Shown here: piece by piece, positions 1-10,283 of the stretch | Layout: each line of letters begins with the position of its first letter | How positions within the stretch are numbered: the first letter of the stretch is position 1 | Source of the DNA: Picosynechococcus sp. PCC 7003 | Lineage (GTDB): Bacteria; Cyanobacteriota; Cyanobacteriia; Cyanobacteriales; MRBY01 | NCBI RefSeq assembly: GCF_001693255.1 | Contig: NZ_CP016474.1 | Location: 2,498,661 to 2,562,660, forward strand | Direction: 5' to 3' | DNA length: 64,000 nucleotides | Position numbers and translations under genes: made by a program | The notes under the pieces: model-generated | Told to the model about the DNA's origin: nothing | Seen by the model: only the letters and a program-made list of their open reading frames with translations | Databases searched by the model: none

Positions 1-2
1 GC

Positions 3-1214
3 CAACTTGTTCTCGGTAGTGGCCTGATTTTTGGGTCTGTCTTTTGGGTGGAGCTGGTGCGGGATTTGTACCATGTCCTTGCCCATATGTGGGAGCCGGT
101 GGGTCGCCTCCATGGATGGCACCATCGGGTTTTCCGGCGGGATCTAACGCCTGTCAACGAGGACATTTATCGTAAAGCCCATTGGTACAATGATGTGCCA
201 GAGGCGTTGGTGATGCTCAGTTTTGGGTTATTGCTTTGGGGGCTGTTGGTGGCTTTGGCGGTACCCACGGCTTGGCTCGGTTTAGCGGGCTGTCTGTATA
301 CGCTCTCGTTCTTGGGGGCGGCGATCGCCAGGGGCTTGGGTTTACCCTACGTGGATGAACTGACGGATCTAACCCACCGCCCCGGAGCTTTTACGGAGTT
401 GCCAGGGGATTGGTTTGTGAATCGTCCTTACCACTGGCGGCACCATTTTGATAATCAAGAGGCTTATTATTGTGGCACCTTTACCCTCGTCGATAAATTA
501 ATGGGCACCGCACTTTCTTTAAAAGGTAAACGCATTGCTGTGACCGGGGCTTCGGGTACCCTGGGCCATGCTCTCCTCACGGAATTACATCAGGCTGGGG
601 CCAAGGTGATCGCCTTCACTTCTAGCCATGAAACAATTTCCCTGACCATTCAACAGCAAGAGGTTCCCCTGCAAACGGTGCCTTGGCAGATTGGCGCGGA
701 AGCAGATTTATTAGAAACCTTAAAAAAAGTTGACATTCTTGTCCTGAACCATGGGATCAACGTCCATGGCGATCGCACTCCCGCAGCAATCCACAAATCC
801 TACGCCATCAATACTTTTTCCCAGCAGCGTTTAATTGAGCTGTTCCTCAGCACCGTTGAAACCAACCAAGACCGGGTTCGCAAAGAAATTTGGGTAAACA
901 CCTCCGAGGCGGAAGTGAGCCCCGCCGTCAGTCCCCTCTACGAACTCAGTAAGCGAGCCTTGGGCGACCTCGTTACCCTCCAGCGTTTAGATTCTCCCAT
1001 TGTGATCCGTAAGCTCATTTTGGGGCCGTTTAAGAGTGCCTTAAATCCTGTGGGCGTGATGTCGGCCCGCTGGGTCGCTAAAGGAATTGTCGGTGGCGCC
1101 AGACGAGATTTTCGCAACATCATTGTCACTATCAACCCCTTCACCTATCTGTTGTTTCCCATCAAGGAATTTTTTGTGGCAAGCTATTTCAAGCTGTTTA
1201 GTCGCGGAGCATAA
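3..1214 (+). CDS. Bifunctional sterol desaturase/short-chain dehydrogenase, 5' end cut by window
   Basis: The reading frame is open from base 3, so the gene begins outside the window and the GTG at 48 is internal. The N-terminal part is a fatty-acid hydroxylase/sterol desaturase module: histidine clusters HGWHH and YHWRHH typical of di-iron membrane hydroxylases flank a hydrophobic segment. From about residue 160 (counted from 48) a short-chain dehydrogenase domain follows, with the nucleotide-binding motif TGASGTLG, an NHG motif and a YxxxK catalytic pair in LYELSKR. Such desaturase-SDR fusions are known in cyanobacteria; the substrate is unknown, probably a lipid or carotenoid-like compound at the membrane. 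The next gene starts 3 bp after the stop, so they are probably co-transcribed. Confidence 0.85.
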   Translation, partial: QLVLGSGLIFGSVFWVELVRDLYHVLAHMWEPVGRLHGWHHRVFRRDLTPVNEDIYRKAHWYNDVPEALVMLSFGLLLWGLLVALAVPTAWLGLAGCLYTLSFLGAAIARGLGLPYVDELTDLTHRPGAFTELPGDWFVNRPYHWRHHFDNQEAYYCGTFTLVDKLMGTALSLKGKRIAVTGASGTLGHALLTELHQAGAKVIAFTSSHETISLTIQQQEVPLQTVPWQIGAEADLLETLKKVDILVLNHGINVHGDRTPAAIHKSYAINTFSQQRLIELFLSTVETNQDRVRKEIWVNTSEAEVSPAVSPLYELSKRALGDLVTLQRLDSPIVIRKLILGPFKSALNPVGVMSARWVAKGIVGGARRDFRNIIVTINPFTYLLFPIKEFFVASYFKLFSRGA

Positions 1215-1217
1215 CCG

Positions 1218-1427
1218 ATGCAGACCCTAGGCCGCTTGATTGCCATGTCTCTCCTGGCCGCTGTGATTGTGGTGGTGGCGGTGGTGTCGATCCAAAATAT
1301 TGAACTGGTGTCGATCCGGTTTCTCCTGTGGCAATCGGTGCGTTTACCCTTCGGTATCCTACTCGCCCTTGGGGTCGGACTGGGTCTCATCTTGGGCAGC
1401 TTAATTCCCTTGGGCTCCCGTCGTTAG
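1218..1427 (+). CDS. LapA-domain (DUF1049) small membrane protein
   Basis: A 69-residue protein with two hydrophobic helices (about residues 5-27 and 42-64) separated by the short polar segment SIQNIELVSIRFLLWQSV. This two-helix layout with QN...V..RF..W between the helices is the signature of the LapA/DUF1049 family, implicated in enterobacteria in lipopolysaccharide assembly. It starts 3 bp after the desaturase/SDR stop, which suggests translational coupling. The role in cyanobacteria is not established. Confidence 0.8.
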   Translation: MQTLGRLIAMSLLAAVIVVVAVVSIQNIELVSIRFLLWQSVRLPFGILLALGVGLGLILGSLIPLGSRR

Positions 1428-1484
1428 GGGAGTGGGAAAAAACCCTTTATGATGGTGTTTTTGTCGGTTCGGACTTGCTAACCC

Positions 1485-2045
1485 ATGGATGATTTGCTCA
1501 AAGGTTTAAATATTTATCTCATCGGCATGATGGGCACGGGAAAAAGTACCCTCGCAGAAATCATTGCGGAGTTGATGAACTACCGCAGTTTGGATTCGGA
1601 CAGCATCATTGAAACCCTAGCAAAACAGTCCATCAGTGAGATTTTTGCGGAGATGGGAGAGGCCGAATTTCGAAAACTAGAAACCCAAGTCCTCAAGCAA
1701 ATTGCGGTACAAACACGGACGGTCGTGGCGACGGGGGGCGGCATTGTTGTGTCCCAAGCCAATTGGTATTATCTGCGCCAGGGTTTGACCATTTGGTTAG
1801 ATGTGCCAGTGCCGATTTTGGTAGAACGGCTGCGGAGTGATACGTCGCGCCCCCTTTTGCAAAATGTTGATCTTGAGCGCAAATTAACGCAACTGCTCCA
1901 ACAACGGCGATCGCGTTATGCCGAGGCAGATTTACATATTCAAATTCCGGGTAATCGTCCCCCCCGGGCCGTTGCAGAGGATATCATCGCCCAAATTCCT
2001 TCGGTTCTCCGCAAACCCCCAGAATTTATTGGCGATCGCCCTTAA
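1485..2045 (+). CDS. aroK: Shikimate kinase
   Basis: Phosphorylates shikimate to shikimate 3-phosphate with ATP, the fifth step of the chorismate pathway. The 186-residue protein has the P-loop GMMGTGKST at residues 14-22, the substrate-binding acidic/arginine residues (DSD near 38, FRKLE near 61), the glycine-rich ATGGGIV shikimate-binding loop near 82 and the lid arginine in SRPLL near 122. Length and motif order are standard for the AroK family. It lies 57 bp downstream of the LapA-like gene on the same strand. Confidence 0.95.
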   Translation: MDDLLKGLNIYLIGMMGTGKSTLAEIIAELMNYRSLDSDSIIETLAKQSISEIFAEMGEAEFRKLETQVLKQIAVQTRTVVATGGGIVVSQANWYYLRQGLTIWLDVPVPILVERLRSDTSRPLLQNVDLERKLTQLLQQRRSRYAEADLHIQIPGNRPPRAVAEDIIAQIPSVLRKPPEFIGDRP

Positions 2046-2178
2046 CGGGAGCCAAACCTAAAAATTCGTTAAAAATGCTAATTGGGAACAAATGGGGCGA
2101 TCGCCGATCCCGTACAATACCGACCCATGTCGAGCCGCATCACCGCGCTCAGTCCATCCTTAGAAACGACAACAATTC

Positions 2179-3090
2179 ATGGAAAGCGAATACATCAGAG
2201 AAGCCGAAGCCACCCGCGTCCGCATCCTTAGCGAAGCCCTCCCCTATATGCAGCAATTTGCGGGGCGTACCATTGTCGTGAAATATGGTGGCGCCGCGAT
2301 GAAAGACAGCACCCTCAAAGATAAAGTCATTCGCGACATTGTCTTTCTCTCCTGTATCGGCATGCGGCCCATTGTTGTCCACGGCGGTGGCCCAGAGATC
2401 AATACCTGGCTGGCCAAACTAAACATTGAACCCCAATTTAAAGATGGCCTGCGGGTCACCGATGCCGACACCATGGACGTGGTGGAAATGGTGCTTGTGG
2501 GTCGGGTGAATAAAGAAATTGTCTCTTTGATCAACCAAGAAGGTGGCGCTGCTGTGGGTCTCTGTGGCAAAGATGGCAACATGATCCAAGCCCGCCACGT
2601 CGGGAAAGAAGGGGTTGGTTTTGTCGGGGAAGTGACCACCATTGATACGAAATTGATTCAATCCCTCGTTGAAAATGGCTATGTACCTGTTATTTCCAGT
2701 GTGGCCGCCGACGAAACAGGTCAAGCCCACAATATCAATGCCGACACCGTCGCTGGCGAGTTAGCGGCTGCCCTCAGCGCCGAAAAACTGATCCTACTCA
2801 CCGATACCCCTGGCATTTTGGAGGATTACCATAACCCCGCGACCTTGATTCCCCGCTTGAACCTGCAGCAGGCGCGAGAGTTAATTGACCAAGGTGTTGT
2901 GTCCGGGGGGATGATCCCGAAGGTAAGCTGTTGTGTGCGATCGCTAGCCCAAGGCGTTAAGGCGGCCCACATCATCGACGGACGGATTCCCCATGCCCTC
3001 CTCCTCGAAATTTTTACCAACGATGGCATTGGGTCGATGATCGTCGCTTCGGACTACCTCAGCCAGTTCCCCATGTCGCCTTTTTCTTAG
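2179..3090 (+). CDS. argB: Acetylglutamate kinase
   Basis: Catalyses the ATP-dependent phosphorylation of N-acetyl-L-glutamate, the controlled step of arginine synthesis. The 303 residues carry the amino-acid-kinase motifs VVKYGGAAM (nucleotide-binding lysine), [40 protein letters not shown] and SGGMIPKV. The ~20-residue N-terminal helix before TIVVKYGG is the feature of hexameric, arginine-inhibited enzymes, which in cyanobacteria are relieved by the PII protein; that control is family knowledge, not visible here. The stop overlaps the stop of the convergent rtcB-like gene by 4 bp. Confidence 0.97.
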   Translation: MESEYIREAEATRVRILSEALPYMQQFAGRTIVVKYGGAAMKDSTLKDKVIRDIVFLSCIGMRPIVVHGGGPEINTWLAKLNIEPQFKDGLRVTDADTMDVVEMVLVGRVNKEIVSLINQEGGAAVGLCGKDGNMIQARHVGKEGVGFVGEVTTIDTKLIQSLVENGYVPVISSVAADETGQAHNINADTVAGELAAALSAEKLILLTDTPGILEDYHNPATLIPRLNLQQARELIDQGVVSGGMIPKVSCCVRSLAQGVKAAHIIDGRIPHALLLEIFTNDGIGSMIVASDYLSQFPMSPFS

Positions 3091-4268
3091 CCTTTTACAC
3101 ACAAAACCTGCTTGAGGGTAGCAACGACCTCTACCAAATCCGTCTGTTGGGCCATCACCTGCTCGATGGGTTTGTAGGCGGCAGGAATTTCGTCGATAAT
3201 GCCGCTATCTTTGCGACATTCAACCCCAGCCGTTTGGGCCACTAAGTCGTCTAAAGTAAAGGTTTTTTTGGCTTTGGCCCTGGACATTAAACGCCCAGCA
3301 CCGTGGCTACAGGAACAATAACTCATCACATTGCCTTTGCCCTTGACGATGTAGGATTTTGCGCCCATGGAGCCGGGGATAATACCGTAGTCTTCCTGGC
3401 GTGCTCGCACGGCCCCTTTGCGGGTGACATAGATGTCTTCGTCAAAATGGGTTTCTTGTTCGGCGTAGTTATGGTGGCAATTCACAAACATCGAGGCTTT
3501 TGTCGGTTTGCCGCCAGCGAGATGTTTTTCGATGACTTTTTTAAACCTCTCCAGCATCACATCGCGATTAAACCGGGCATAGTTTTGGGCCCACTGGAGG
3601 TCGCGCCAATAGGCTTCAAATTCCGGCGTTCCTTTGACAAAATAGGCGAGATCGGGATCTGGGACTTTGGTTTCTGCGAGTTTCAAGAGCTCCTTTGCCG
3701 TCCCAATGTGGCATTGGGCGAGTTTGTTGCCAATGTGACGGGAACCGGAGTGGAGCATTAACCACACATTATTTTCTTCATCGAGACATACTTCAATGAA
3801 GTGATTGCCACCACCGAGGGAACCCATTTGTTTGAGGGCTTTACCTTCGAGATTTTTTACCCCTTTGTGGAGATCTTTAAAATTTCGCCAGCCGCCCCAA
3901 TTGGCCACGGTTTTATCAACGTCTTTGTTTTCGTCGAAACCAACGGGGATCACGGCTTCGAGATCTTTGCGGATTTGCTTGAGTTTTCCGTCGAGGCGAT
4001 CGCCTTTAAAGGGCAATTTGAGGGCGGCCATGCCACAACCAATATCAACCCCAACCGCCGCTGGAATGATCGCATCCTTTGTGGCAATGACAGAACCCAC
4101 TAAGGCTCCTTTCCCTAGGTGAACATCAGGCATCAGGGACACATGTTTAAACACAAACGGCAACGAAGCAACATTTTTCGCCATTTGGAGTTCCTGGGAG
4201 CCTAGATTATGGCCAGCCCAAGAATAAACTGGTTTTTCGGTTTGGATCGGTAGGGGTTGGTGGGGCAT
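3087..4268 (-). CDS. rtcB: RtcB-family RNA ligase
   Basis: Member of the RtcB family, which joins 2',3'-cyclic phosphate or 3'-phosphate RNA ends to 5'-OH ends using GTP and Mn2+, in tRNA repair or RNA processing. The 393-residue protein shows VGVDIGCGM (metal-binding Asp and Cys near residue 75), [20 protein letters not shown] (histidine metal ligands), the HNYAEQE segment and the guanylylated-histidine region [11 protein letters not shown] near the C-terminus. It is somewhat shorter than Escherichia coli RtcB (408) but complete. It converges with argB, overlapping by 4 bp. The in vivo RNA substrate is unknown. Confidence 0.92.
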   Translation of the reverse strand: MPHQPLPIQTEKPVYSWAGHNLGSQELQMAKNVASLPFVFKHVSLMPDVHLGKGALVGSVIATKDAIIPAAVGVDIGCGMAALKLPFKGDRLDGKLKQIRKDLEAVIPVGFDENKDVDKTVANWGGWRNFKDLHKGVKNLEGKALKQMGSLGGGNHFIEVCLDEENNVWLMLHSGSRHIGNKLAQCHIGTAKELLKLAETKVPDPDLAYFVKGTPEFEAYWRDLQWAQNYARFNRDVMLERFKKVIEKHLAGGKPTKASMFVNCHHNYAEQETHFDEDIYVTRKGAVRARQEDYGIIPGSMGAKSYIVKGKGNVMSYCSCSHGAGRLMSRAKAKKTFTLDDLVAQTAGVECRKDSGIIDEIPAAYKPIEQVMAQQTDLVEVVATLKQVLCVKG

Positions 4269-4463
4269 TGGCGGCTAGGGGATGGCAGGAGAAATGAGGT
4301 GGTTCAAAAAGAGATTGGGTTATTGGCTACTTTTTTTTAATCATAACGATTGCGTATCTAAGCATAAATATTTTTAACGTTTAGTTGATAAATCACGGCA
4401 CCGTTGCGACGGCTTAAAAGGTGAGCACTAGGATAGAAAATCATCAGTCGCAGCGGGGCACTT

Positions 4464-6005
4464 ATGAATTATTACGAGATTTTGGGGATTCAGATTACGG
4501 CCAATCAACGAGAAATTAAAACGGCCTACCGACGCAAGGCGATCGCCCTCCACCCAGATACCCTAACGATTAATACCCCTGCCGATCAGCGGAAACAAGC
4601 CGAGGAAGACTTTAAGGAGCTCAATCGCATTTACGAAATTTTGTCTAATCCGGAACAGCGGCAAAAATATAACCAAGATCTCCAAGGCACGGAAAAAGCA
4701 GATCTATTACGCACCGTCCGGCAACTCCGGGATCAAAAAAATTTCCAGGCGGCGATCGCCCAGGCCCAGAGCCTCTACGGACAATTTCCGACCGATCCCC
4801 AATGTGCAGATCTCTATGGCGAAGTGCTGATGCTCTACAGTCGCCAGTTACTCGACAACAATCCGGTGGCGATCGCCCCAGAGATTAAAACCTATCTAGA
4901 ATTAGCCCTGTCGGTGGTGCACTCACCCCAGATCAAACAGCAGATTCAGCAGCTCCTTGCTCGCTTTGAAAAAACAGCAAACCAAAAAAAGACAACCCAA
5001 CATCCACCCGATAGTGAATCTTCCCCAGAGTCAGCTAACCTGATCAACACCAAGCGGGCGATCCAACTCCTCAAGGCAGGGGAAGCCGGCATCAAAGCCT
5101 GGAACCAATTCCGTGAATATGAAACCTATTTGCCCGACCTCGCTGGTGCTGATTTGAGCGGCATGGATCTCAGTCAGACCAATTTGCAGGGGGTGAATTT
5201 ACAAGGGGCCGATCTGAGTCAAGCGAACCTAGGAGGCACAAATTTAAGTCAGGCCCAACTGAAGCAGGCGAATTTAACAGGTATTAACGGCGAGTTGGCT
5301 AACTTTAGCCAGGCGGATCTGACAGAGGCTAACTTAACCGATAGCTGCTTGGTAAACGCTGATTTTAATCAGGCCAATTTAACCGCTGCAACCCTCAATC
5401 AAGCCAATGCCTACCGCGCCAACTTTCAGGGGGCCAATCTCCAGAATGTGCATTGGTGCGGGGGCAATCTGGGGGAAACCAATTGTCTCCAGGCGAGCTT
5501 TGCAGGGGCGATTCTGAACCAAACCAACGGCAAAAAAGGCAACTTTACAGCGACAACATTTACCAACAGTCAATGGGAAGGGGCGGTGTTAGTGGATGCT
5601 GATTTTTCCCAAGGGAATCTGGAGCGGATGGAGTTGGCCAATGCAAATTTGTCGAACGTTAAATTTATCGGGGCGAGGCTCTGCGGCACAAACCTCAATG
5701 GCAGCGCCACCCAAGGCAATAAAAAATATCCTTATCACCAGGGCAGCGTTGATTTTTCTGGGGCCGATTTGTCCTGTGCCACCTGCATTGAAACGGTTTT
5801 TCTCAAGTCAAATTTCAGCAATACCCGTCTGCAAAATACCAATTTTGACCAGGCAGATCTCAGTGGCAGTAATTTCCAGGATGCGGTGCTCCACAACACG
5901 AGCTTTCTGGGGAGCAACCTGCGCGAAACTGATCTCAGCGGCACGAAATTTTATTTTGCCTACGTGAATGATCAGACGAAAATTACCGGGGCAAAAGGCA
6001 TTTAA
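4464..6005 (+). CDS. DnaJ-domain pentapeptide-repeat protein
   Basis: A 513-residue fusion. Residues 1-66 are a J-domain with the HPD triad (ALHPD, residues 31-33), able in principle to stimulate a DnaK ATPase. A helical linker covers about 90-200, with a Q/K/T-rich segment near 175. From about 220 to 510 there is a long run of pentapeptide repeats of the A(D/N)LXX type ([18 protein letters not shown] and onwards), which fold as a right-handed quadrilateral beta-helix. No client-binding zinc-finger or C-terminal DnaJ domain is present, so it is a J-protein of unusual form rather than a classical DnaJ. Its stop overlaps the convergent oxoprolinase stop by 4 bp. Confidence 0.88.
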   Translation: MNYYEILGIQITANQREIKTAYRRKAIALHPDTLTINTPADQRKQAEEDFKELNRIYEILSNPEQRQKYNQDLQGTEKADLLRTVRQLRDQKNFQAAIAQAQSLYGQFPTDPQCADLYGEVLMLYSRQLLDNNPVAIAPEIKTYLELALSVVHSPQIKQQIQQLLARFEKTANQKKTTQHPPDSESSPESANLINTKRAIQLLKAGEAGIKAWNQFREYETYLPDLAGADLSGMDLSQTNLQGVNLQGADLSQANLGGTNLSQAQLKQANLTGINGELANFSQADLTEANLTDSCLVNADFNQANLTAATLNQANAYRANFQGANLQNVHWCGGNLGETNCLQASFAGAILNQTNGKKGNFTATTFTNSQWEGAVLVDADFSQGNLERMELANANLSNVKFIGARLCGTNLNGSATQGNKKYPYHQGSVDFSGADLSCATCIETVFLKSNFSNTRLQNTNFDQADLSGSNFQDAVLHNTSFLGSNLRETDLSGTKFYFAYVNDQTKITGAKGI

Positions 6006-9000
6006 CCAGGGGAGCCATAGCCACCGCCCCCGGGGGTCTGGATCTCTAGGCGATCGCCTTTTTCCATGGCAACTTCAACGGTTCCCGGTAAGGTTATCTC
6101 TGTCCCATCGGCGCGGATCACTTTATTTTCACCCCGTTGACCTGGTAAACCCCCCTCTAACCCAAAGGGTTGCACTTGCCGCCGACTAGAAAGAATTGCC
6201 GCAGTCATCGGTTCCCGGAATTGCAAGCGGCGGATCACCCCGTTCCCGCCGTGAAATTGTCCTGGGCCGCCACTATTTTTACGAATCGAAAATTCCTCTA
6301 GGAGCACCGGAAAGCGCCATTCCAACACCTCTGGATCCGTCAGGCGAGAATTGGTCATGTGGGTTTGGACGGCATCGGTGCCGTGAAAATGGGGGCCAGC
6401 GCCTGAGCCGCCACAAATGGTTTCGTAATATTGATAATGGTTGTTCCCAAAGGTGAAATTATTCATCGTTCCCTGGGAGGCCGCCATCACCCCCAAAGCA
6501 CCATAGAGACAATCGGTGATATTTTGGGACACTTCCACATTACCTGCCACCACCGCCGCTGGATATTGGGGGTTAAGCAAACAGCCTTCGGGAACAATTA
6601 CCTTGATCGGCTTGAGGCAACCATAATTTAACGGGATATCATCCTGCACCAAGCTCCGAAAAACATACAATACCGCTGCTTGGGTCACGGCTTTCGGGGC
6701 ATTAAAATTTGTCGTCGATTGGGGGGAAGTGCCCGTGAAATCTACCGTGGCCGTTTGCTGCTCGCAATCAATTTTGATACTGACCTGGAGGCGATCGCCA
6801 TGATCTAGGGCAACGGTAAATTCTCCATCCCGGAGTTGTTGAAGCTGCTGTTTTACTGCTTGTTCGGCGTTATCCTGCACATGCTGCATATAGGCCAAAA
6901 CCATCCCTTGACCGTAATGGTGCACCAGCCGTTGCAGTTCCTGGAGTCCTTTTTCGTTGGCGGCAATTTGCGCCTGGAGATCCGCTAGATTTTGGGTTAG
7001 ATTGCGCACAGGATAGGCCGCTTCGGTAAACAATTTCTCAACGGTTTCCGTTTGGAATTCCCCCTGTTTCACAAGGCAAACATTGTCAATCAAAATCCCT
7101 TCTTCTTGGATCTGGGTGCTTTGGGGCGGCATAGAACCCGGTGTTATGCCCCCTAGATCGGCGTGATGGCCGCGAGATGCAACGAAAAATAAGGGTTTGG
7201 CCTGGGTCTTTTCCCCTTGTCCCGGCGCGAAAACAGGCGTAATCACCGTCACGTCCGGTAAGTGGGTGCCGCCGTTGTAGGGATTATTGGCCATATACAC
7301 ATCCCCCGGTTTGAGGCGCGCGCCGTGGGCTTGGATCAGGCTATAAACGCTCTCACTCATGGAGCCGAGGTGGACGGGAATGTGGGGGGCATTGGCGACG
7401 AGGTGACCCTGGGGATCAAAAATCGCGCAGGAAAAATCTAAGCGCTCCTTAATATTCACCGAGTAACTGGTGTTTTGCAGGGTGACTCCCATCTGTTCGG
7501 CGATCGCCCGAAAGAGATTGTTGAAAATTTCCAGGGTGACGGGATCCGGTTGGCTAAAGTCTGTTGATACAGATTTAATTTCTGGGGATATGTCACTTAC
7601 TTTTTCGAGGATCAGGTGATTGTATTCATTTAAGCGACCTTGCCAACCGAGCTCAATCACATTGGTGCCGGTTTTTTCAGTAATGAGTGCCGGACTGGGA
7701 ATCACGTCACCGGGTCGGAGAATGGCACGATCATAAACGGGGGTTTGTTGCCATTGGCCATCGCTGAACATGGCAACGGTTTCAAGCGGCTTGGGCTGAC
7801 CGTTAGTGTGTAAGGTTTCAGGTGTTTCTGGCACAGTTTGAGTGGCACAAATGAGTTCCAAGCTAATGGATTCGACGATCAGGGCTTTATCTGGTAACGT
7901 GAAACCGTAACGTTGTTGGTGTAGAGAGGAGAACTCTGCCGCCATTGTTTTTTGATCGGCAAAGGTCACAATTAACGTCGAGTCGGTGCCCTGGTATTTG
8001 AGATGGGCCTTACATTCTTCGAAAATTTCCGCTTTGTTTGGGGGATGTTGTTGGGTAAGTTCCTCGGTGGCCTGGTGTTTAAGTCCATGAAATTCTGCTT
8101 CTAGTTCAGGGAAAAGGTCTGCTTCTAAAACTTTTTCAATGGCTTTTTCTTTCAAAATACGAATTTCTGCCAAACCGATCCCATAGGCGGATAACACTCC
8201 CGCAAAGGGATGAATCACAATGGTTTTAATCCCCAAGGTATCAGCGATCGCACAAGCATGTTGACCCCCGGCTCCACCGAAACAACAGAGGGCATAATCA
8301 CTCACATCGTGGCCTCGTTGCAGGGAAATTTGCTTGATCGCATTGCTCATATTTTCCACGGCGATCGCCAAAAAACCGGCAGCAATCTCGGCGGGCTCTT
8401 GCGCTAGAGCTTGGGCGAGGGCTCGGAACTTTTCTGCGACAATGGCGCGATCTAAGGGGGCTTTGCCCTCTGAGCCAAAAACCTGCGGAAAGAAATCCGG
8501 CTGAATTTTTCCCAACAGTACATTGCAGTCCGTGACCGTCAGTGGCCCCCCTTTGCCGTAACAGGCTGGCCCCGGATGCGCCCCGGCAGATTCTGGCCCG
8601 ACCCGAAACCGCGCCCCGTCATATTGCACTAGGGAACCGCCCCCCGCCGCCACGGTATGGATCGCCATCATCGGTGTTTTTAAACGCACCCCGGCAATTT
8701 CTGTTTCAAAGCTACGTTCGTAGCTGCCATCGTAGTGGGCGACATCGGTGGAGGTTCCCCCCATATCAAACGTAATAATTTTCTCGAAGCCGGCGATCGC
8801 ACAGGTTTTGACTGCCCCGACAATGCCCCCAGCTGGTCCAGATAGAATACTGTCTTTGCCTTGAAATTGCTGGGCTTCTGCTAATCCCCCATTGGATTGC
8901 ATAAACATCAGCTTTGGCCTCTGCCCCTCCGCCTGGAGATAGCTCGCCACTTGATCCACATAACGGCGCAAAATTGGCGACAGGTAGCCATCCACCATTG

Positions 9001-9634
9001 TTGTGTCACCCCGACTGATCAGTTTGATTAAAGGGCTCACTTGGTGGGACAGGGAGATTTGCGTAAAGCCAATATCTTGGGCGATCGCCCCAATGTGTTG
9101 TTCGTGGTCGGGGTAACGGTAGCCGTGCATCAGCACCACGCCACAACTGCGGATCCCTCCATCAAAGGCCTGCTGTAAATCTTGGCGCACCTGCGCGAGA
9201 TCCAAGGGCTGCAAAATGTGACCCTGGGCGTCAATTCTTTCTGACGCTTCGATCACCCATTCATAGAGCATCTCCGGCAGCTTGATCTCTAGGGCAAAAA
9301 TATCGGGGCGATGTTGATAGCCAATTCTGAGGGCATCCCGAAAGCCCTGGGTGATCACGAGAACTAGGCGATCACCTTTCCGTTCTAACAGGGCATTGGT
9401 GGCCACCGTCGTCCCCATCTTGATCACGTCGATTTGTTCTGTGGGGATCGGTTGATCCGGACTGAGACCCAATAAATCCCGGATTCCTTGCACCGGTGCA
9501 TCGGGGTAACATTCTGGATTTTCCGACAGCAACTTATGGGTAACCAGCTCGCCATTAGGGCGTTTCGCGACGATATCCGTAAAAGTGCCGCCCCGATCAA
9601 TCCAAAATTGCCAGCGAGAAGAAGTTGTCACCAT
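6002..9634 (-). CDS. 5-oxoprolinase / hydantoinase A-B fusion
   Basis: A 1210-residue ATP-dependent amidohydrolase of the 5-oxoprolinase/hydantoinase family, expected to open 5-oxo-L-proline to glutamate. The HyuA half carries an N-terminal ribonuclease-H-like nucleotide-binding start ([13 protein letters not shown], residues 11-23), the [16 protein letters not shown] segment and the second nucleotide-binding motif [10 protein letters not shown]. The HyuB half begins near residue 675 ([20 protein letters not shown]) and includes [20 protein letters not shown] and the glycine-rich C-terminal GGGGYGSPG. Length equals that of eukaryotic-type fused 5-oxoprolinase. Hydantoin specificity cannot be excluded. 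It stands alone, transcribed towards the DnaJ-pentapeptide gene. Confidence 0.92.
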   Translation of the reverse strand: MVTTSSRWQFWIDRGGTFTDIVAKRPNGELVTHKLLSENPECYPDAPVQGIRDLLGLSPDQPIPTEQIDVIKMGTTVATNALLERKGDRLVLVITQGFRDALRIGYQHRPDIFALEIKLPEMLYEWVIEASERIDAQGHILQPLDLAQVRQDLQQAFDGGIRSCGVVLMHGYRYPDHEQHIGAIAQDIGFTQISLSHQVSPLIKLISRGDTTMVDGYLSPILRRYVDQVASYLQAEGQRPKLMFMQSNGGLAEAQQFQGKDSILSGPAGGIVGAVKTCAIAGFEKIITFDMGGTSTDVAHYDGSYERSFETEIAGVRLKTPMMAIHTVAAGGGSLVQYDGARFRVGPESAGAHPGPACYGKGGPLTVTDCNVLLGKIQPDFFPQVFGSEGKAPLDRAIVAEKFRALAQALAQEPAEIAAGFLAIAVENMSNAIKQISLQRGHDVSDYALCCFGGAGGQHACAIADTLGIKTIVIHPFAGVLSAYGIGLAEIRILKEKAIEKVLEADLFPELEAEFHGLKHQATEELTQQHPPNKAEIFEECKAHLKYQGTDSTLIVTFADQKTMAAEFSSLHQQRYGFTLPDKALIVESISLELICATQTVPETPETLHTNGQPKPLETVAMFSDGQWQQTPVYDRAILRPGDVIPSPALITEKTGTNVIELGWQGRLNEYNHLILEKVSDISPEIKSVSTDFSQPDPVTLEIFNNLFRAIAEQMGVTLQNTSYSVNIKERLDFSCAIFDPQGHLVANAPHIPVHLGSMSESVYSLIQAHGARLKPGDVYMANNPYNGGTHLPDVTVITPVFAPGQGEKTQAKPLFFVASRGHHADLGGITPGSMPPQSTQIQEEGILIDNVCLVKQGEFQTETVEKLFTEAAYPVRNLTQNLADLQAQIAANEKGLQELQRLVHHYGQGMVLAYMQHVQDNAEQAVKQQLQQLRDGEFTVALDHGDRLQVSIKIDCEQQTATVDFTGTSPQSTTNFNAPKAVTQAAVLYVFRSLVQDDIPLNYGCLKPIKVIVPEGCLLNPQYPAAVVAGNVEVSQNITDCLYGALGVMAASQGTMNNFTFGNNHYQYYETICGGSGAGPHFHGTDAVQTHMTNSRLTDPEVLEWRFPVLLEEFSIRKNSGGPGQFHGGNGVIRRLQFREPMTAAILSSRRQVQPFGLEGGLPGQRGENKVIRADGTEITLPGTVEVAMEKGDRLEIQTPGGGGYGSPG

Positions 9635-9843
9635 AATATTGTCGGTTTACGGGTCTGGAATTGCCCATCAAAGTCTTTCTATTGTGCGGCGGTTTTGTTG
9701 CCCTTGCAAAGTTTGATGGCCCCATAAAAAACTTAAGGACATTAGGTTTAATCCCAATGCCCCGCCAAAATCACTGTTGTAGAAATGACTTGCTTCGTTG
9801 TTTGTCGTCTCGTTAATGGCTGGCGATCGCCCCTGACTGAATC

Positions 9844-10053
9844 TCAGATGACTTCGATTTCCTCTTCCCGGAGGTGGGCCGCATATTTCGGGTCGAACCG
9901 GACTTTGATTGGTAACGTTGCGGTGATCGGGCGGCCGATAATCGTTTCGATGGTCCCTTCCATACCTTTTAGATCAAAGGCTTTTTTCCGGTTTTGGGGG
10001 TGGTTGTACACAATGACAGATGCCGTAACACGGATGCGATCGCCAACGTTCAT
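9844..10053 (-). CDS. ftrV: Ferredoxin-thioredoxin reductase, variable (alpha) chain
   Basis: Small SH3-like subunit that packs against the catalytic 4Fe-4S subunit of ferredoxin-thioredoxin reductase, linking photosynthetic electrons to thioredoxin. The sequence MNVGDRIRVTASVIVYNHP..KKAFDLKGMEGTIE...GRPITATLPIKVRF matches the family along its whole length. I place the start at the ATG at 10053 (69 residues): the frame extends nine codons further to a TTG at 10080, but the family normally starts at MNVGDRV, and a purine-rich AGAAAGG lies just upstream of the ATG. The catalytic subunit gene is not in this window. Confidence 0.88.
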   Translation of the reverse strand: MNVGDRIRVTASVIVYNHPQNRKKAFDLKGMEGTIETIIGRPITATLPIKVRFDPKYAAHLREEEIEVI

Positions 10054-10283
10054 AAACCTTTCTTGTCCTCTCTCGTACAAATATCTCTAAAGCTCTCTGG
10101 AGAGCAAACAGTTTTTCCATTGTACATAGCCATGGGCTTCCTACCGCACTGTTTTTTTGGAACTGGCGATCGCAAAAAGCCTATCCATAGCGCAGATGTA
10201 AATATTGTTGCGTGAATCGCTTGATTCCCAGGGGGCACGGGCAAAATAAAAACAGAATGCCCGTTACCGAAGGATGCGTGCCC

